A DNA stretch of 64,000 nt from Pycnococcus provasolii. Taxonomy: Eukaryota; Chlorophyta; Pseudoscourfieldiophyceae; Pseudoscourfieldiales; Pycnococcaceae. Of the stretch, positions 18,566 through 27,275 are shown piece by piece. Within the stretch, counting starts at the first letter, position 1. The number at the start of each line of letters is the position of its first letter. The notes beneath the pieces were generated by a model. It saw only the letters and a program-made list of their open reading frames with translations, was not told the origin of the DNA and ran no database searches. A program made the position numbers and the translations under genes. The DNA lies in assembly GCA_938743325.2 (NCBI GenBank), contig OW568869.1:868001-932000 (forward strand), given 5' to 3'.

Positions 18566-18961
18566 TGATTTGATGACAATGAATGAAGAAGGTGTTTTCT
18601 TTGAAGTCCAAGTTGTTGGTGTTACCTTTCATTCACATTTTTGGAATTTTCAAACAACATACATAAACAACACGAAGCGAGTTCAGTTTATCGTACAGCG
18701 GGTAGTAGTAGTAGTGCACTTAGAGATATGGGCGACCCCCGCTGGACAAAGTAAACTACGTTCCATTACTAAATGAGCGAACCTAGGTATCAAACGTATG
18801 TTGCAACTTGCAAACCGGTTGGAAGAAATCTAGGTGGTGTCGCGTAGCTCTGCCCGTAGTAAACCTTTCGAGATATGCTTGGATGAACGACGAGCGACGA
18901 CGGAAATTCTTCAAAGATATGAATTAAAAAAAAGATCATTACATTAAAATCAAATAAAAGC
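18566..18961. other. 3' region between convergent genes
   Basis: About 395 bp, A/T-rich, with AGTAGTAGTAG near 18705 and one copy of the dispersed 3' element at 18731-18777. No coding sequence is seen. Confidence 0.45.
18731..18777 (-). repeat. Dispersed 3'-flank element, copy A
   Basis: The plus strand reads CGCTGGACAAAGTAAACTAC then GTTCCATTACTAAATGAG. Similar copies lie at 25315-25358 and 30860-30903. This copy lies about 180 bp past the stop of the minus-strand SnoaL-like gene. Confidence 0.6.
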
Positions 18962-19588
18962 TTACTTGCTGCCGCCGCCGCCGAAAATACGCCCAAGGCC
19001 CGTGAAGAAGCGATATCTTTTCGACATCTTCCATGGCTTCGCCTCTGGGAAGGGGAGCGGAGAACCGACCGCGTAGAAGAAGGCAAACATACCACCAAGG
19101 CCACCGGTGTTGTTCTCAGCCGTGCGATCCATAACAGCTCCCACGGTGAACTTTTTCACCTCACCTTGGCGATTGAATGTCATGCTCATCGCCTGCGGAG
19201 GGCACACAACTCTGATTCCAGTAGGCTCGATACTACCGGCGAAAGTTCCCGTGTGTCTTCCCACGGGTCGGCTCGTGAACCACACACGATCTGGCTCGAA
19301 CGGATCAACACGGAAGTGGTAGTAATTGCTCTGCATATCAGGAAATCCCGTCGTAACGTCAAAGGTGCCAATCGCCTTGAGAAATTCCTCCTTGGCGAGG
19401 GGTCCAACCACAGGTCCAACGAACTGGAAGTCAAGCGCAAGATCGTCTGCCATCTCACCGACACCGCGCTTCAGAATCTCGTTCGTTCGCTCGATAAGTT
19501 CATCAGGCGTGATCGGGAAGTTGGCATCCAGGATCATAGCTCTTTCGTCCACGCGCTTGTACATTGATGACGAACGCGGCTGAGACAT
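18962..19588 (-). CDS. NTF2/SnoaL-like fold protein
   Basis: Encodes 208 residues from the ATG at 19588. The core reads ELIERTNEILKRGVGEMADDL, then LDFQFVGPVVGPLAKEEFLKA, with later Trp/Phe-rich strands and a Gly-rich tail. This is the pattern of the SnoaL-like NTF2 fold common in algal and diatom predicted proteins. Members include cyclases and many proteins with no assigned activity. The frame is open about 50 codons further upstream (to about 19745) with sensible sequence (VPLFEDPPVFIDENGFAA) but no ATG, so an upstream exon carrying a start and perhaps a targeting peptide is likely. Confidence 0.7.
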   Translation of the reverse strand: MSQPRSSSMYKRVDERAMILDANFPITPDELIERTNEILKRGVGEMADDLALDFQFVGPVVGPLAKEEFLKAIGTFDVTTGFPDMQSNYYHFRVDPFEPDRVWFTSRPVGRHTGTFAGSIEPTGIRVVCPPQAMSMTFNRQGEVKKFTVGAVMDRTAENNTGGLGGMFAFFYAVGSPLPFPEAKPWKMSKRYRFFTGLGRIFGGGGSK

Positions 19589-19820
19589 TTTGGGAGCCAC
19601 AGGAGTCTCTGGCAAAGTCACAAATGAAGATGGGCTGGGTTCCTGCTGTCTTGGCTTCGCCGCAAACCCGTTTTCGTCGATGAAAACTGGCGGGTCCTCA
19701 AATAATGGCACTTCTGGGAGCTTCCACGACGTGGCAGAATTATCCCCTTGTTATTGTGTTATTTGACTTATTTCCCCTTGGTTTCAGTTTGGGTTTCAGT
19801 TTGGGTGGGATTCCTTTTCA

Positions 19821-19861
19821 GTTAGGGTTAGGGTTAGCTAGTTAGGGTTAGAACTAGGGTT
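19821..19861 (+). repeat. Interstitial TTAGGG run upstream of BIN4
   Basis: GTTAGGGTTAGGGTTAG is followed by a further GTTAGGGTTAG and ACTAGGGTT, about 130 bp before the BIN4 ATG. A 17-mer matching the outer end of the 10.9-12.5 kb inverted-arm unit lies just upstream at 19769-19785. Confidence 0.75.
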
Positions 19862-19991
19862 GTTCGTCCGGTCTGGTCTGGTACTGTACGGGTAGGGTTG
19901 TTGCATACCAGGTTCGGCCTGCTCATTGCCCCTTTCATTTCATTCTTGCCGTCTTGTTCCTCCGGAGCACTACTCTCCTGTATTCTCTTCA

Positions 19992-21158
19992 ATGGCGCCT
20001 CCTCCTCGTAGTGCTGCTAATAAGAGCACGCCTTCTCCTCGGGGTTTGTCCAAGTCCTTGTCCAAGGATGATGATGTGGTCAACCTCGTGGAAGACTCCG
20101 ATGAGGAGGATCATGATAAGAACGATGACAAGAACGATGAGGAACCTGACTGGGTGCTTGAGCAAAGTGCGTCGAAGAGTAAGAAAAAGTCAAAGTCTTC
20201 TTTGTTAGCGTCCTCTTCTTCGGAAGATGACGACGACGACAACGACGGTGGTGGGAAGGGTAAATTCCCTTCCTCCGATGATGATGATGATGATGATGAT
20301 GACGAGGATTTTGACGAAGATTTAGGTATCATGGCGACGCAGCAAGTCAAGTTAAAGCCTCTTCGAGACTCGGGAGGTGTGAAGAAAACAGTCAAATTTC
20401 AATACGACTCCGACGACGACTCCGACGACGACTCCGACTCCGAACCCTTAAATAAGAAGAAGAAAAAGACGACGACGACGACGAAGACGACGACAACCAA
20501 AGACACAAAGCTTGAGCCCAAGGCAGCAGGAACTTCGTTAGCAGCAGCCACGCCAGGGGCTGCGTCGTCCGTGCTGAGCGGAGCACTGCCGCTCGTCATT
20601 GACACGGAGAAACTTACACAGCAGCAAACGCAACAGACGAGGTGCTTCGTCGAAGTTCCCGGGTTTGCGGACGCGGTGGACGCCGCGAAACACGACATTC
20701 TTGCTGACACCGGAGTTGTTGGACGCGTCGACGCCGACAAAAACGGCGTGCGCGTCGACCTCAAGGGAGTCGTCTACAACGCATCCGTATTCCCACTCGC
20801 TACCACGCTCCTCGTCGTATCCGTAGACCCCAAAGGGTCAGACGCCAAAGTAGAAGCGGTGGCAAACGACTACGTGAGGCTCGAGGAAGACGCGGCATTC
20901 ATGGCTGACGAAAACGATACGGCGGCACTTGCGTTCGGCGTGCTCGGAGGAGACAGCGACGACGAGCCTGACCACGGTGCAGGTGGCGCCGCCAACGCCA
21001 AGTCGCCGAAAAAGACGACCAAACGTAAGGCGGACGCGGCAGCTGACGGGGAAAAACCGAAGAAAAAGCGCGCGTCGCCGGCTGCGCCAAAAGGTGGACG
21101 CGGAGGAGGTCGTGGGCGTGGAAAAGGTGGTGGACGAGGCGTCAAGGTCAACAGGTGA
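19992..21158 (+). CDS. BIN4: BIN4, DNA topoisomerase VI complex component
   Basis: Encodes 388 residues. In Arabidopsis BIN4 binds DNA and works with topoisomerase VI in endoreduplication. The N-terminal half is acidic and low-complexity (Asp runs coded by GAT/GAC repeats, Ser runs, Lys/Thr runs). The conserved core is at about residues 200-300: LPLVIDTEKL, a GVVGRVD turn, VRVDLKGVVYNASVFPL then TLLVVSV, and KVEAVANDYVRLEED, matching the plant BIN4 core. The C-terminus is basic and RGG-like, consistent with nucleic-acid binding. The first in-frame ATG is at 19992. TGTAA follows near 21191. It converges with the Calx-beta gene. Confidence 0.85.
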   Translation: MAPPPRSAANKSTPSPRGLSKSLSKDDDVVNLVEDSDEEDHDKNDDKNDEEPDWVLEQSASKSKKKSKSSLLASSSSEDDDDDNDGGGKGKFPSSDDDDDDDDDEDFDEDLGIMATQQVKLKPLRDSGGVKKTVKFQYDSDDDSDDDSDSEPLNKKKKKTTTTTKTTTTKDTKLEPKAAGTSLAAATPGAASSVLSGALPLVIDTEKLTQQQTQQTRCFVEVPGFADAVDAAKHDILADTGVVGRVDADKNGVRVDLKGVVYNASVFPLATTLLVVSVDPKGSDAKVEAVANDYVRLEEDAAFMADENDTAALAFGVLGGDSDDEPDHGAGGAANAKSPKKTTKRKADAAADGEKPKKKRASPAAPKGGRGGGRGRGKGGGRGVKVNR

Positions 21159-21256
21159 TGATGGCACGCACACATCACGGTACAACAGATGTAAAGATAA
21201 ATTTTTGGAATGTTTTTTTATAACAATGTTGCAAATTCATTTTTTTTAAAAGACCA

Positions 21257-24200
21257 CTATACAAGCTCCTTCCCTTTTTGGAGGGCAACGTCCTTTGCGC
21301 TAATGGCGCCGCCAATGCCGTGCAAACTCCTGTCACCGCCAGGAAACTCGAGAATGGCAATGGCGCCATCGTACGGACCTTGCAAGCTCGCTGGGTCCGC
21401 CTCAGGCGGAGGTAGCGCGAGCAGGTCATCCTCCTCCTCCTCCTCCTCCGGCGCCATGGCACGCACGCGTGCTCGTTGCACGCACAAAACAATATTCTGC
21501 ACCACGAGCGTGATCAGGAGCACTGCGGCAGCCGCCGCAACGCCGTACAGCTCGTTCTCGTACGTCGTAACCTTTGGGCACGACACCGGGGGTGGAGGTG
21601 GCGGAGGACTCGGCGCCGGCGTGATTGGAGGTGGGCCAGTGCCAACGTAGAAGACGCTGAATTCCTGAACCTCCGCGATTGCCAAACCGTTGAGAAATTT
21701 AGGGTTCGCAAGTTCGCGCCACACCGTGGCGTTGTCTCCACTTGGCTTCGTGTAGAAATTAATCACGTCACCCGCGCGTTGGCCCGTTGTACCGGTGGTG
21801 GCTGCGACCTCGTCGTACGAGATGGAGATCATCACAGGGCCCGTAATCGCGCCGCGGATCACCTTGACATCGTACATGCCGCTGATGCGAAGGGTGCTCG
21901 TGCCTTCCGGGCCAGGTCCAGCGACGCCCGCAGGCAGCGGCTGCTCGATCGCGGAAATTTGGAAGCCAGCCGTTTGATTCACCGCGATCACGCCAGGCGG
22001 CACTGTCAAGACGAAACCGCCGTATGGGATGGTTGGTGCGACGATGCCGCCCCACTGGTCCAAAGTCGTCTGCACCAGCGTTCGATCGTTGTCGAGCACC
22101 TGCACGCGAACATCCGACAGCACAAGCGCCGCGTACTCGGGGTCCGAGGATGCCACCTGAAAGCTCAGGATACCCTCGTGCTCAGCCTCCACGTTCGAAT
22201 CCTCGGTTCCCACCACCTTCATGAACTGCGGCGAAGACCACGTATCAGTCGTGAAGGTGAAGCTGTCAGGAGTCACCGACACTTGCCGGTTCGTTGACGC
22301 TGTCACAGTGACTGTGGCGTTAAAGTTGGGCTTCGAGTTCAGATAAACGGGAATGCGCGCACCCTTGGAGTCGCCCTCATTGACCACGACCGTGCTCGCC
22401 TCGAAGCCAGTCAGATCGAAGATCACACGCGCGGTGTCGTCCTCCCTTATGGTAACCGTCACATTTCGCTTTAGAATATCGTTGTACAGCGGGTCGTTTG
22501 ACCTCGACGTGAGCGACATCGTCGACGTGCGCGCGCCGGAGTCCACATTGTCATCCTCCTTGACGCTCATCTTCATTTCGCGCACCTCGCGCCACTCGCT
22601 CGGCTGCCAGCTGACCTCGAGCAGGTCGGCGAACAGCACGGACGTGTCCGCGAGAGTGCCAGTCACAGTCACCGGGGCTGTTGGCTCCGACAGCAGCGAC
22701 AGCGCAAGGATGCCGTCGCTGCTGCCCTCTGTCACCACAACGGTGTCCGCGTGCTTGATGCCCGCGTTGTCGTTGTCCTGCAGTGCGACGGTGACGGGGT
22801 ACGGGTACATCGGGCTCGTCGCGTTCAGATTATTGTACCTCTCATCCTCGCTCGTGATGATGTGCGTCACCGTGGCGGTTCGACGGCCATCCGACACGTA
22901 GTTATCCACCGCCTGCACGCACACCGTGTACGGCTGCGACCACGAGACGTCAGTCAGCACAATGTACGGCTTGCCGTTCAGAGCCTCATCTGCCGTCACG
23001 CCCGTGGCATTGACCAACTCGTCGTCCGAAACGACGAGCGATATGTTCACGTCGAAGTTTGGCTTCGACTGCAGCTTGACCGTGTAGAGCGTACACGCTT
23101 CACCCTCCGTCGCCACGATCGAGCCAGGAACCACCTCCAGTCCCACGTCGTCGTTGTCTACGACGGTGACCGTCACGTTCAGGTGGCCGATGTCCAGCGA
23201 GGCGTATTCCGGATCGTTCGAGGAGATGGTGTGCGACAGCACAATCTCCTTCGTGGGCTCCGCCACGTCGTCGTCAACAGCCTGCACGAAAACGCGCTGC
23301 GGCACATTCCAGTTCTGGAAATCGAACGGTATGGTGGGCGTGAAGGCGATCTGGGCGCCTCCGCTCGCCTTGATTTCGATCGCGACGAGCTGCTTCGGCT
23401 CGGACGTGAGCGTCAGCTCGTAGAACGTGCCACCGCCATTCTCCTGAACAGTTATGTTCTTTGTCGAGCTCACGACGCCCACGCCGTCGTCGTCGAGCAC
23501 GATGATCTCAACGTTCGGAGACTCCACGCCCTGGAAGTTTGGGTCCGTCGATGACACGGAGAACGTCAAGTTGTGCCTCCGCTGCCCATCGACGATGCTG
23601 TTTGGCGATATCTGCATGGTGATGGGTCGCGGCTTGTTCCACATATTCTCGCCCTCCGGGTTGAACTGGTACGCCGTGGAGGAGATGGCTGAGATTTCGG
23701 GGTGGAACGGCGCGAGTGCGACAAAAGCCTGCGTCCCTGGCACGAGGAACGTGCTCAAGCTGATGTCAAACTGAAACGGCTTCCCCTCGGTGACAAGAAT
23801 CTGCGACTTGCTCACGACGACGACAGCTTTGGTGCACTTGGACATGCGGTATCCCGTCACGTTCTGCTTGACGAGCTCGGCGCACGTCCACCCTAGCTCA
23901 ATCTTGCACGTGCTCGAGCACCCGTCGCCGTCGATGAGGTTGCCGTCATCGCAAGCCTCGATATTATCCTTGAATCCGTCGCCGCAGACCACCTCGGAGT
24001 GCACGGGCAGCGTGTAGTACCCGCCGAGGCAGGTTGTCGTGTTGTCGACGACGGCTGTGACCCTCACTTGGTAGTCAGCGTACGTGAGGTTGCTGTCCGC
24101 TCGCCAGTAGATGGAGTACTCCTTGGCAAGGAAGTCCGGGTTGGATATGGCCGCGATGTAAGGTCGCTGGTCCACGTGCCGGAACGTGACGACGCGCGGG

Positions 24201-24733
24201 TCGCCGCGGCTGAGGTCGAAGCTGCCTCGCTGCTGCAGGTACGCGTCCTGCTTGCCCGTCGCGGCACCCTCCTCAACGGTGAGCAGGAACGCGCACGTTG
24301 CGGGGCACACGAGCTTGACTCTGTACTCCCTTCCTGGGTAGTAAATGTTCTCGTGCACCTGCCTCAGCGCAAGCGGCGTTTGGTCCTCAGCCTTGACGGG
24401 TGGCGACGGCGCGATGGGAATCCAGTCGATGACCACGCTGACGCCAGCGAGCGGCTTGAGCGCGTGCGTTCCGTGTATGCCAAGCGGCCCAAACATGCCT
24501 ATAGGGTGGAAGCCCAGGTCGACGCCCTGCGTGAGCCACCCTCGCTCGCTTCCGACGCACGTCCCCACGAGCGGTGGCGGGTTCGGCGGTGGCGGTGGCG
24601 TCGGCGGCGGGAACGGCGGTGGCGGCGGGTTGCCCGGCTCGATGGGCGACTGCGCGTCGGCCACTCTTCTCAGCAGTGCCAGCAGTGCGACCATGGCCAG
24701 CCATCTTCTGAGAAGGCTCAAGGTGCGCGCCAT
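21257..24733 (-). CDS. Type I surface protein with Cys-rich and Calx-beta-like repeats
   Basis: Encodes 1158 residues from the ATG at 24733, which begins a signal peptide ending near AQS; an in-frame ATG at 24865 would add 44 residues before it. In order: a Pro-rich spacer (about 33-55); an extracellular region; a Cys-rich DUF4215-type module (CGDGFKDNIEACDDGN and DGDGCSSTC, about 246-285); then about five Calx-beta-like repeats at about 310-880. Each repeat has a strand such as ITVQENGGGTFYELTL or VVVTEGSSDG and ends in a DNDD-type calcium-binding loop. A second Pro-rich spacer, one transmembrane helix near 1063-1085 and an acidic cytoplasmic tail follow. Calx-beta domains bind Ca2+. A calcium-dependent adhesion or wall-linking role is inference. 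Confidence 0.82.
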   Translation of the reverse strand: MARTLSLLRRWLAMVALLALLRRVADAQSPIEPGNPPPPPFPPPTPPPPPNPPPLVGTCVGSERGWLTQGVDLGFHPIGMFGPLGIHGTHALKPLAGVSVVIDWIPIAPSPPVKAEDQTPLALRQVHENIYYPGREYRVKLVCPATCAFLLTVEEGAATGKQDAYLQQRGSFDLSRGDPRVVTFRHVDQRPYIAAISNPDFLAKEYSIYWRADSNLTYADYQVRVTAVVDNTTTCLGGYYTLPVHSEVVCGDGFKDNIEACDDGNLIDGDGCSSTCKIELGWTCAELVKQNVTGYRMSKCTKAVVVVSKSQILVTEGKPFQFDISLSTFLVPGTQAFVALAPFHPEISAISSTAYQFNPEGENMWNKPRPITMQISPNSIVDGQRRHNLTFSVSSTDPNFQGVESPNVEIIVLDDDGVGVVSSTKNITVQENGGGTFYELTLTSEPKQLVAIEIKASGGAQIAFTPTIPFDFQNWNVPQRVFVQAVDDDVAEPTKEIVLSHTISSNDPEYASLDIGHLNVTVTVVDNDDVGLEVVPGSIVATEGEACTLYTVKLQSKPNFDVNISLVVSDDELVNATGVTADEALNGKPYIVLTDVSWSQPYTVCVQAVDNYVSDGRRTATVTHIITSEDERYNNLNATSPMYPYPVTVALQDNDNAGIKHADTVVVTEGSSDGILALSLLSEPTAPVTVTGTLADTSVLFADLLEVSWQPSEWREVREMKMSVKEDDNVDSGARTSTMSLTSRSNDPLYNDILKRNVTVTIREDDTARVIFDLTGFEASTVVVNEGDSKGARIPVYLNSKPNFNATVTVTASTNRQVSVTPDSFTFTTDTWSSPQFMKVVGTEDSNVEAEHEGILSFQVASSDPEYAALVLSDVRVQVLDNDRTLVQTTLDQWGGIVAPTIPYGGFVLTVPPGVIAVNQTAGFQISAIEQPLPAGVAGPGPEGTSTLRISGMYDVKVIRGAITGPVMISISYDEVAATTGTTGQRAGDVINFYTKPSGDNATVWRELANPKFLNGLAIAEVQEFSVFYVGTGPPPITPAPSPPPPPPPVSCPKVTTYENELYGVAAAAAVLLITLVVQNIVLCVQRARVRAMAPEEEEEEDDLLALPPPEADPASLQGPYDGAIAILEFPGGDRSLHGIGGAISAKDVALQKGKELV

Positions 24734-25367
24734 TCTTCTTCCGAACGAGGCTGTTTGGTGGGGGCCTGGGGACTTGGAAGTGGGGGTGGCCGCGCAGAGG
24801 GAGAGGAACTGCGAACCCTTCCTTCTTTGTACTACCTGTGAGCCTCCCTGTTTCTTCTCCTCCATCCGGCCGGCCTCCCTGATGCCTGACTTGAAACCCT
24901 TGAATGGCCTGGACTGGAAGGAAGAGCCTTGGAACTTGAAAGGTGCAACCCATGGTGGCCCTTCCTACTTCCTAGTACTACTGAGTGACCTTGCACACCT
25001 TGAAAGGCTCATTGAACGGTGCTCTATCAGTCTATGTAAAGGTTTACGTCGTTCTCCTTTCTACAGGGGGGCGGGGAGGGCAGGCAGGCGCAACCTCCCA
25101 GTTGCCAGTGGGCAGACCTTCTTCGCCTCTCCGGCTCAAACGAACAACGGTCATCGCGGACTCCCCCGAGCCCTAACCCTAATCCACATCACCCACAACG
25201 TGCAGGCTGAGTCACACAGCCCGTCACCACACGGTATACCCTCGCAAAACGCGCGACGAAATGGCAACGCTGAGTGGGCTGAGTGGGCTGAACGTGAATG
25301 GTCGAACTAGATAGACGACAGTTGGACAAAAAAATGTAAAGTACATTCCATTACTGTGAAGGAGCAA
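24734..25367. other. Intergenic region with short CCCTAA run
   Basis: The first 130 bp may be the 5' leader of the Calx-beta gene. AGCCCTAACCCTAATCC lies at 25167-25183, GAGTGGGCT repeats near 25270-25290, and dispersed element copy B at 25315-25358. No credible gene is seen. Confidence 0.45.
25315..25358 (-). repeat. Dispersed 3'-flank element, copy B
   Basis: It reads GACGACAGTTGGACAAAAA then TGTAAAGTACATTCCATTAC, and ends 9 bp from the ankyrin gene's stop. Copies at 18731 and 30860 share the GGACAAAGTAAAGTACATTC core with some changes. Confidence 0.6.
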
Positions 25368-26654
25368 TCATGCAGCCTCCTCTGATCGTTTTCGGAAAAG
25401 TATGCTAATGGCGTAAGCCTTATGGTACAGCGCCTCGGAGCTCACGCTCGACGGATCGTCGGGAATCACGACGTGATTCGCAATGTCAGCGACGTTGTCC
25501 TGTGAGACGGACGTCAGCGCAACGCGAATGCTCTTACGATCCTCCTCCGTCTTCGCTTCATCCAAGCCCTTCAAGATGACGGTCACGACGCGCTCGAAGA
25601 GCGGAATCTGCCGATCGTCGCCGTCTTCGTTGCCGCGGTGGGCAGCCTCAGCCTTCTGCGCCCCCACCTTGCGCCTCTTCGCATCGACCGCTTCTCCCTC
25701 AAGGTCGCTACCGTCCAATCGCATCGTCGCCTCGCTGAGAATGCGCGCCACCTCACTCGACCTACGCCTTCCCGTGCACATCTCCAGAGGCGTCTTCCCG
25801 TTGTTGTTAATCTTATGCACGCCGTCTGGGTACTCCGTCACAAGCCGCGTGATTACGTCGTGGGACTGCCCGCCCGCGGCGGCTAAGTGCAGCGCGAGGT
25901 TGCCGTGCTCGCCCTTATCTCTCACGCTCGCCGGATGTGTGCCGATGAGTCGCGAGATGACGTCGACATCCGACCCGAACGCGGCGGCGAGGTGCAGCGG
26001 CAGGTCGTGCACGTTGTTTTTCTCCTGCACACCTCCTGGATAAAGGTCAACAAGCATGGAGACGACCTGCACGGTCGCTTTGTTTGCCGCGGCGGTGTGC
26101 ACGGGCAGGTTCCCGCTCCTGTCTTTCTGCCGCACGGCGTCAGGGTACGAGTCTAGCAGTCTCTTGACGACGTTGACGGGTGCCCTGCACGTGACGGCGA
26201 AGTGCAGTGGCAGCGACCACCCGTTCGTCGTTTCTTTCACGCCGTCAGGGAACGCCTCTATGAGCCTGGCGACCACCTCAAGTGTCGCCCCGCTCGCGGC
26301 GGCTCTGTGCAGCGGCAGCGACCCGTAGTTGTTCTTGACGGTCGCTCCGTCGGGGTACACGTCGAGTAGTTTATCTATGATGTCGAGCGGCGCTCCGTTT
26401 CCCGCGGCGAGGTGTATGGGCAGTGCGCCGGAGTCTCCCTTTCTGCTGACTAGGTTGGGTTGCGTTTGCAGGAGGTGGAGTACGTTATTCCAGTTTTTCT
26501 CGCTGATGTACTCGTGCAGTGTAACACCGTTATTGCTGTCATGATTCCCCCCCTGCCCATCATCATGCCCAGGGTCCCGCGCGGGACCTAAGGAAGAAGC
26601 TAAGTGTAAAGGCGTGTGGTCCGAGTGTGTGGAAGCTGAGACGTGGTTGACCAT
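25368..26654 (-). CDS. Ankyrin-repeat protein
   Basis: Encodes 428 residues from the ATG at 26654. At least seven ankyrin repeats fill residues 30-300, each about 33 residues and built on LPLHLAAA, GAPLDIIDKLLDVYPDGA and similar helices. The YPDGV/YPDAV turn between repeats is typical of algal and stramenopile ankyrin families. A basic stretch KRRKVGAQK near 320 could be a nuclear signal. The C-terminal 100 residues are helical (ERVVTVILKGLDEAKTEEDR). Ankyrin stacks bind proteins; the target is unknown. Confidence 0.85.
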   Translation of the reverse strand: MVNHVSASTHSDHTPLHLASSLGPARDPGHDDGQGGNHDSNNGVTLHEYISEKNWNNVLHLLQTQPNLVSRKGDSGALPIHLAAGNGAPLDIIDKLLDVYPDGATVKNNYGSLPLHRAAASGATLEVVARLIEAFPDGVKETTNGWSLPLHFAVTCRAPVNVVKRLLDSYPDAVRQKDRSGNLPVHTAAANKATVQVVSMLVDLYPGGVQEKNNVHDLPLHLAAAFGSDVDVISRLIGTHPASVRDKGEHGNLALHLAAAGGQSHDVITRLVTEYPDGVHKINNNGKTPLEMCTGRRRSSEVARILSEATMRLDGSDLEGEAVDAKRRKVGAQKAEAAHRGNEDGDDRQIPLFERVVTVILKGLDEAKTEEDRKSIRVALTSVSQDNVADIANHVVIPDDPSSVSSEALYHKAYAISILFRKRSEEAA

Positions 26655-27275
26655 AAGACTAGAGTCCTTGCTCTTGAAGAGCACAAGAAACAGCTGCAAG
26701 GGGAGAGAGCAGTGGCAGTGGGAACCCGTGGGCGTGATGACTCACTCCGGCGTGTGTGATGAGGCTGAAACGAATATTGACAAATACAGGGACGTGGGTG
26801 TTTGCGGCTGAGATCCCACTAGAGTACCGGGTAGAAAGAACGAGGAAGAAAACCTGAAACATGAGATTCGCAGAAGGATCCCCCTAAAAAAAGAAATTTT
26901 AGTTCCGTGGTGGATCCCCTCCCTCCCCTCGATTCTTCCGATTTGCTTCTTCGCTGCCCCGCCCTGCCCTGCCCGGCCTGCTTCGTCTTCGCCGCTGTGG
27001 GTTTTCCCGGGTTGGTTTTCGTGTCACTTTTCTCACTTTTCTCACTTTTCTCCGGCTTGGCTGCGCCATGTTATGTTTTCTGTTCCCCATGATGTAACAT
27101 AGTTCTTGCACGAGTAAGTGAGTGAAGTGAGCGTTCGTTCGTTCGTAGATCCGTGACTGACGGGTCATTCACATGATGACGGCTGGTTTTTTTGGTTTCT
27201 TGTTTTAATTTGGAATCTCTCTACCCGGTATAATAAGGTCTTTGCTCTCTCTGTTGTTGTTCTCTTTTTTTCGTC
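26655..27275. other. Divergent promoter region filled by an inverted-repeat element
   Basis: This region separates the ankyrin gene from the trypsin-like gene. Most of it is the TA-flanked candidate element at 26827-27228, which contains GGATCCCCC motifs, CTGCCC repeats and three TTTTCTCAC units. No gene is seen. Confidence 0.45.
26827..27228. mobile_element. Candidate MITE with TA target-site duplication
   Basis: CCGGGTAGAAAGA at 26827-26839 is matched by its reverse complement CCGGGTAGAGAGA at 27216-27228, with one mismatch. Both outer flanks are TA (26825-26826 and 27229-27230), as expected for Tc1/mariner-type insertion. It is 402 bp long with no coding capacity, and ends 47 bp before the protease ATG. 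A 13-bp match with TA flanks is suggestive, not decisive. Confidence 0.45.

Noticed and set aside
21476-22297. Plus-strand frame of 273 codons opposite the Calx-beta protein
   Set aside because: Shadow of a clear minus-strand gene.
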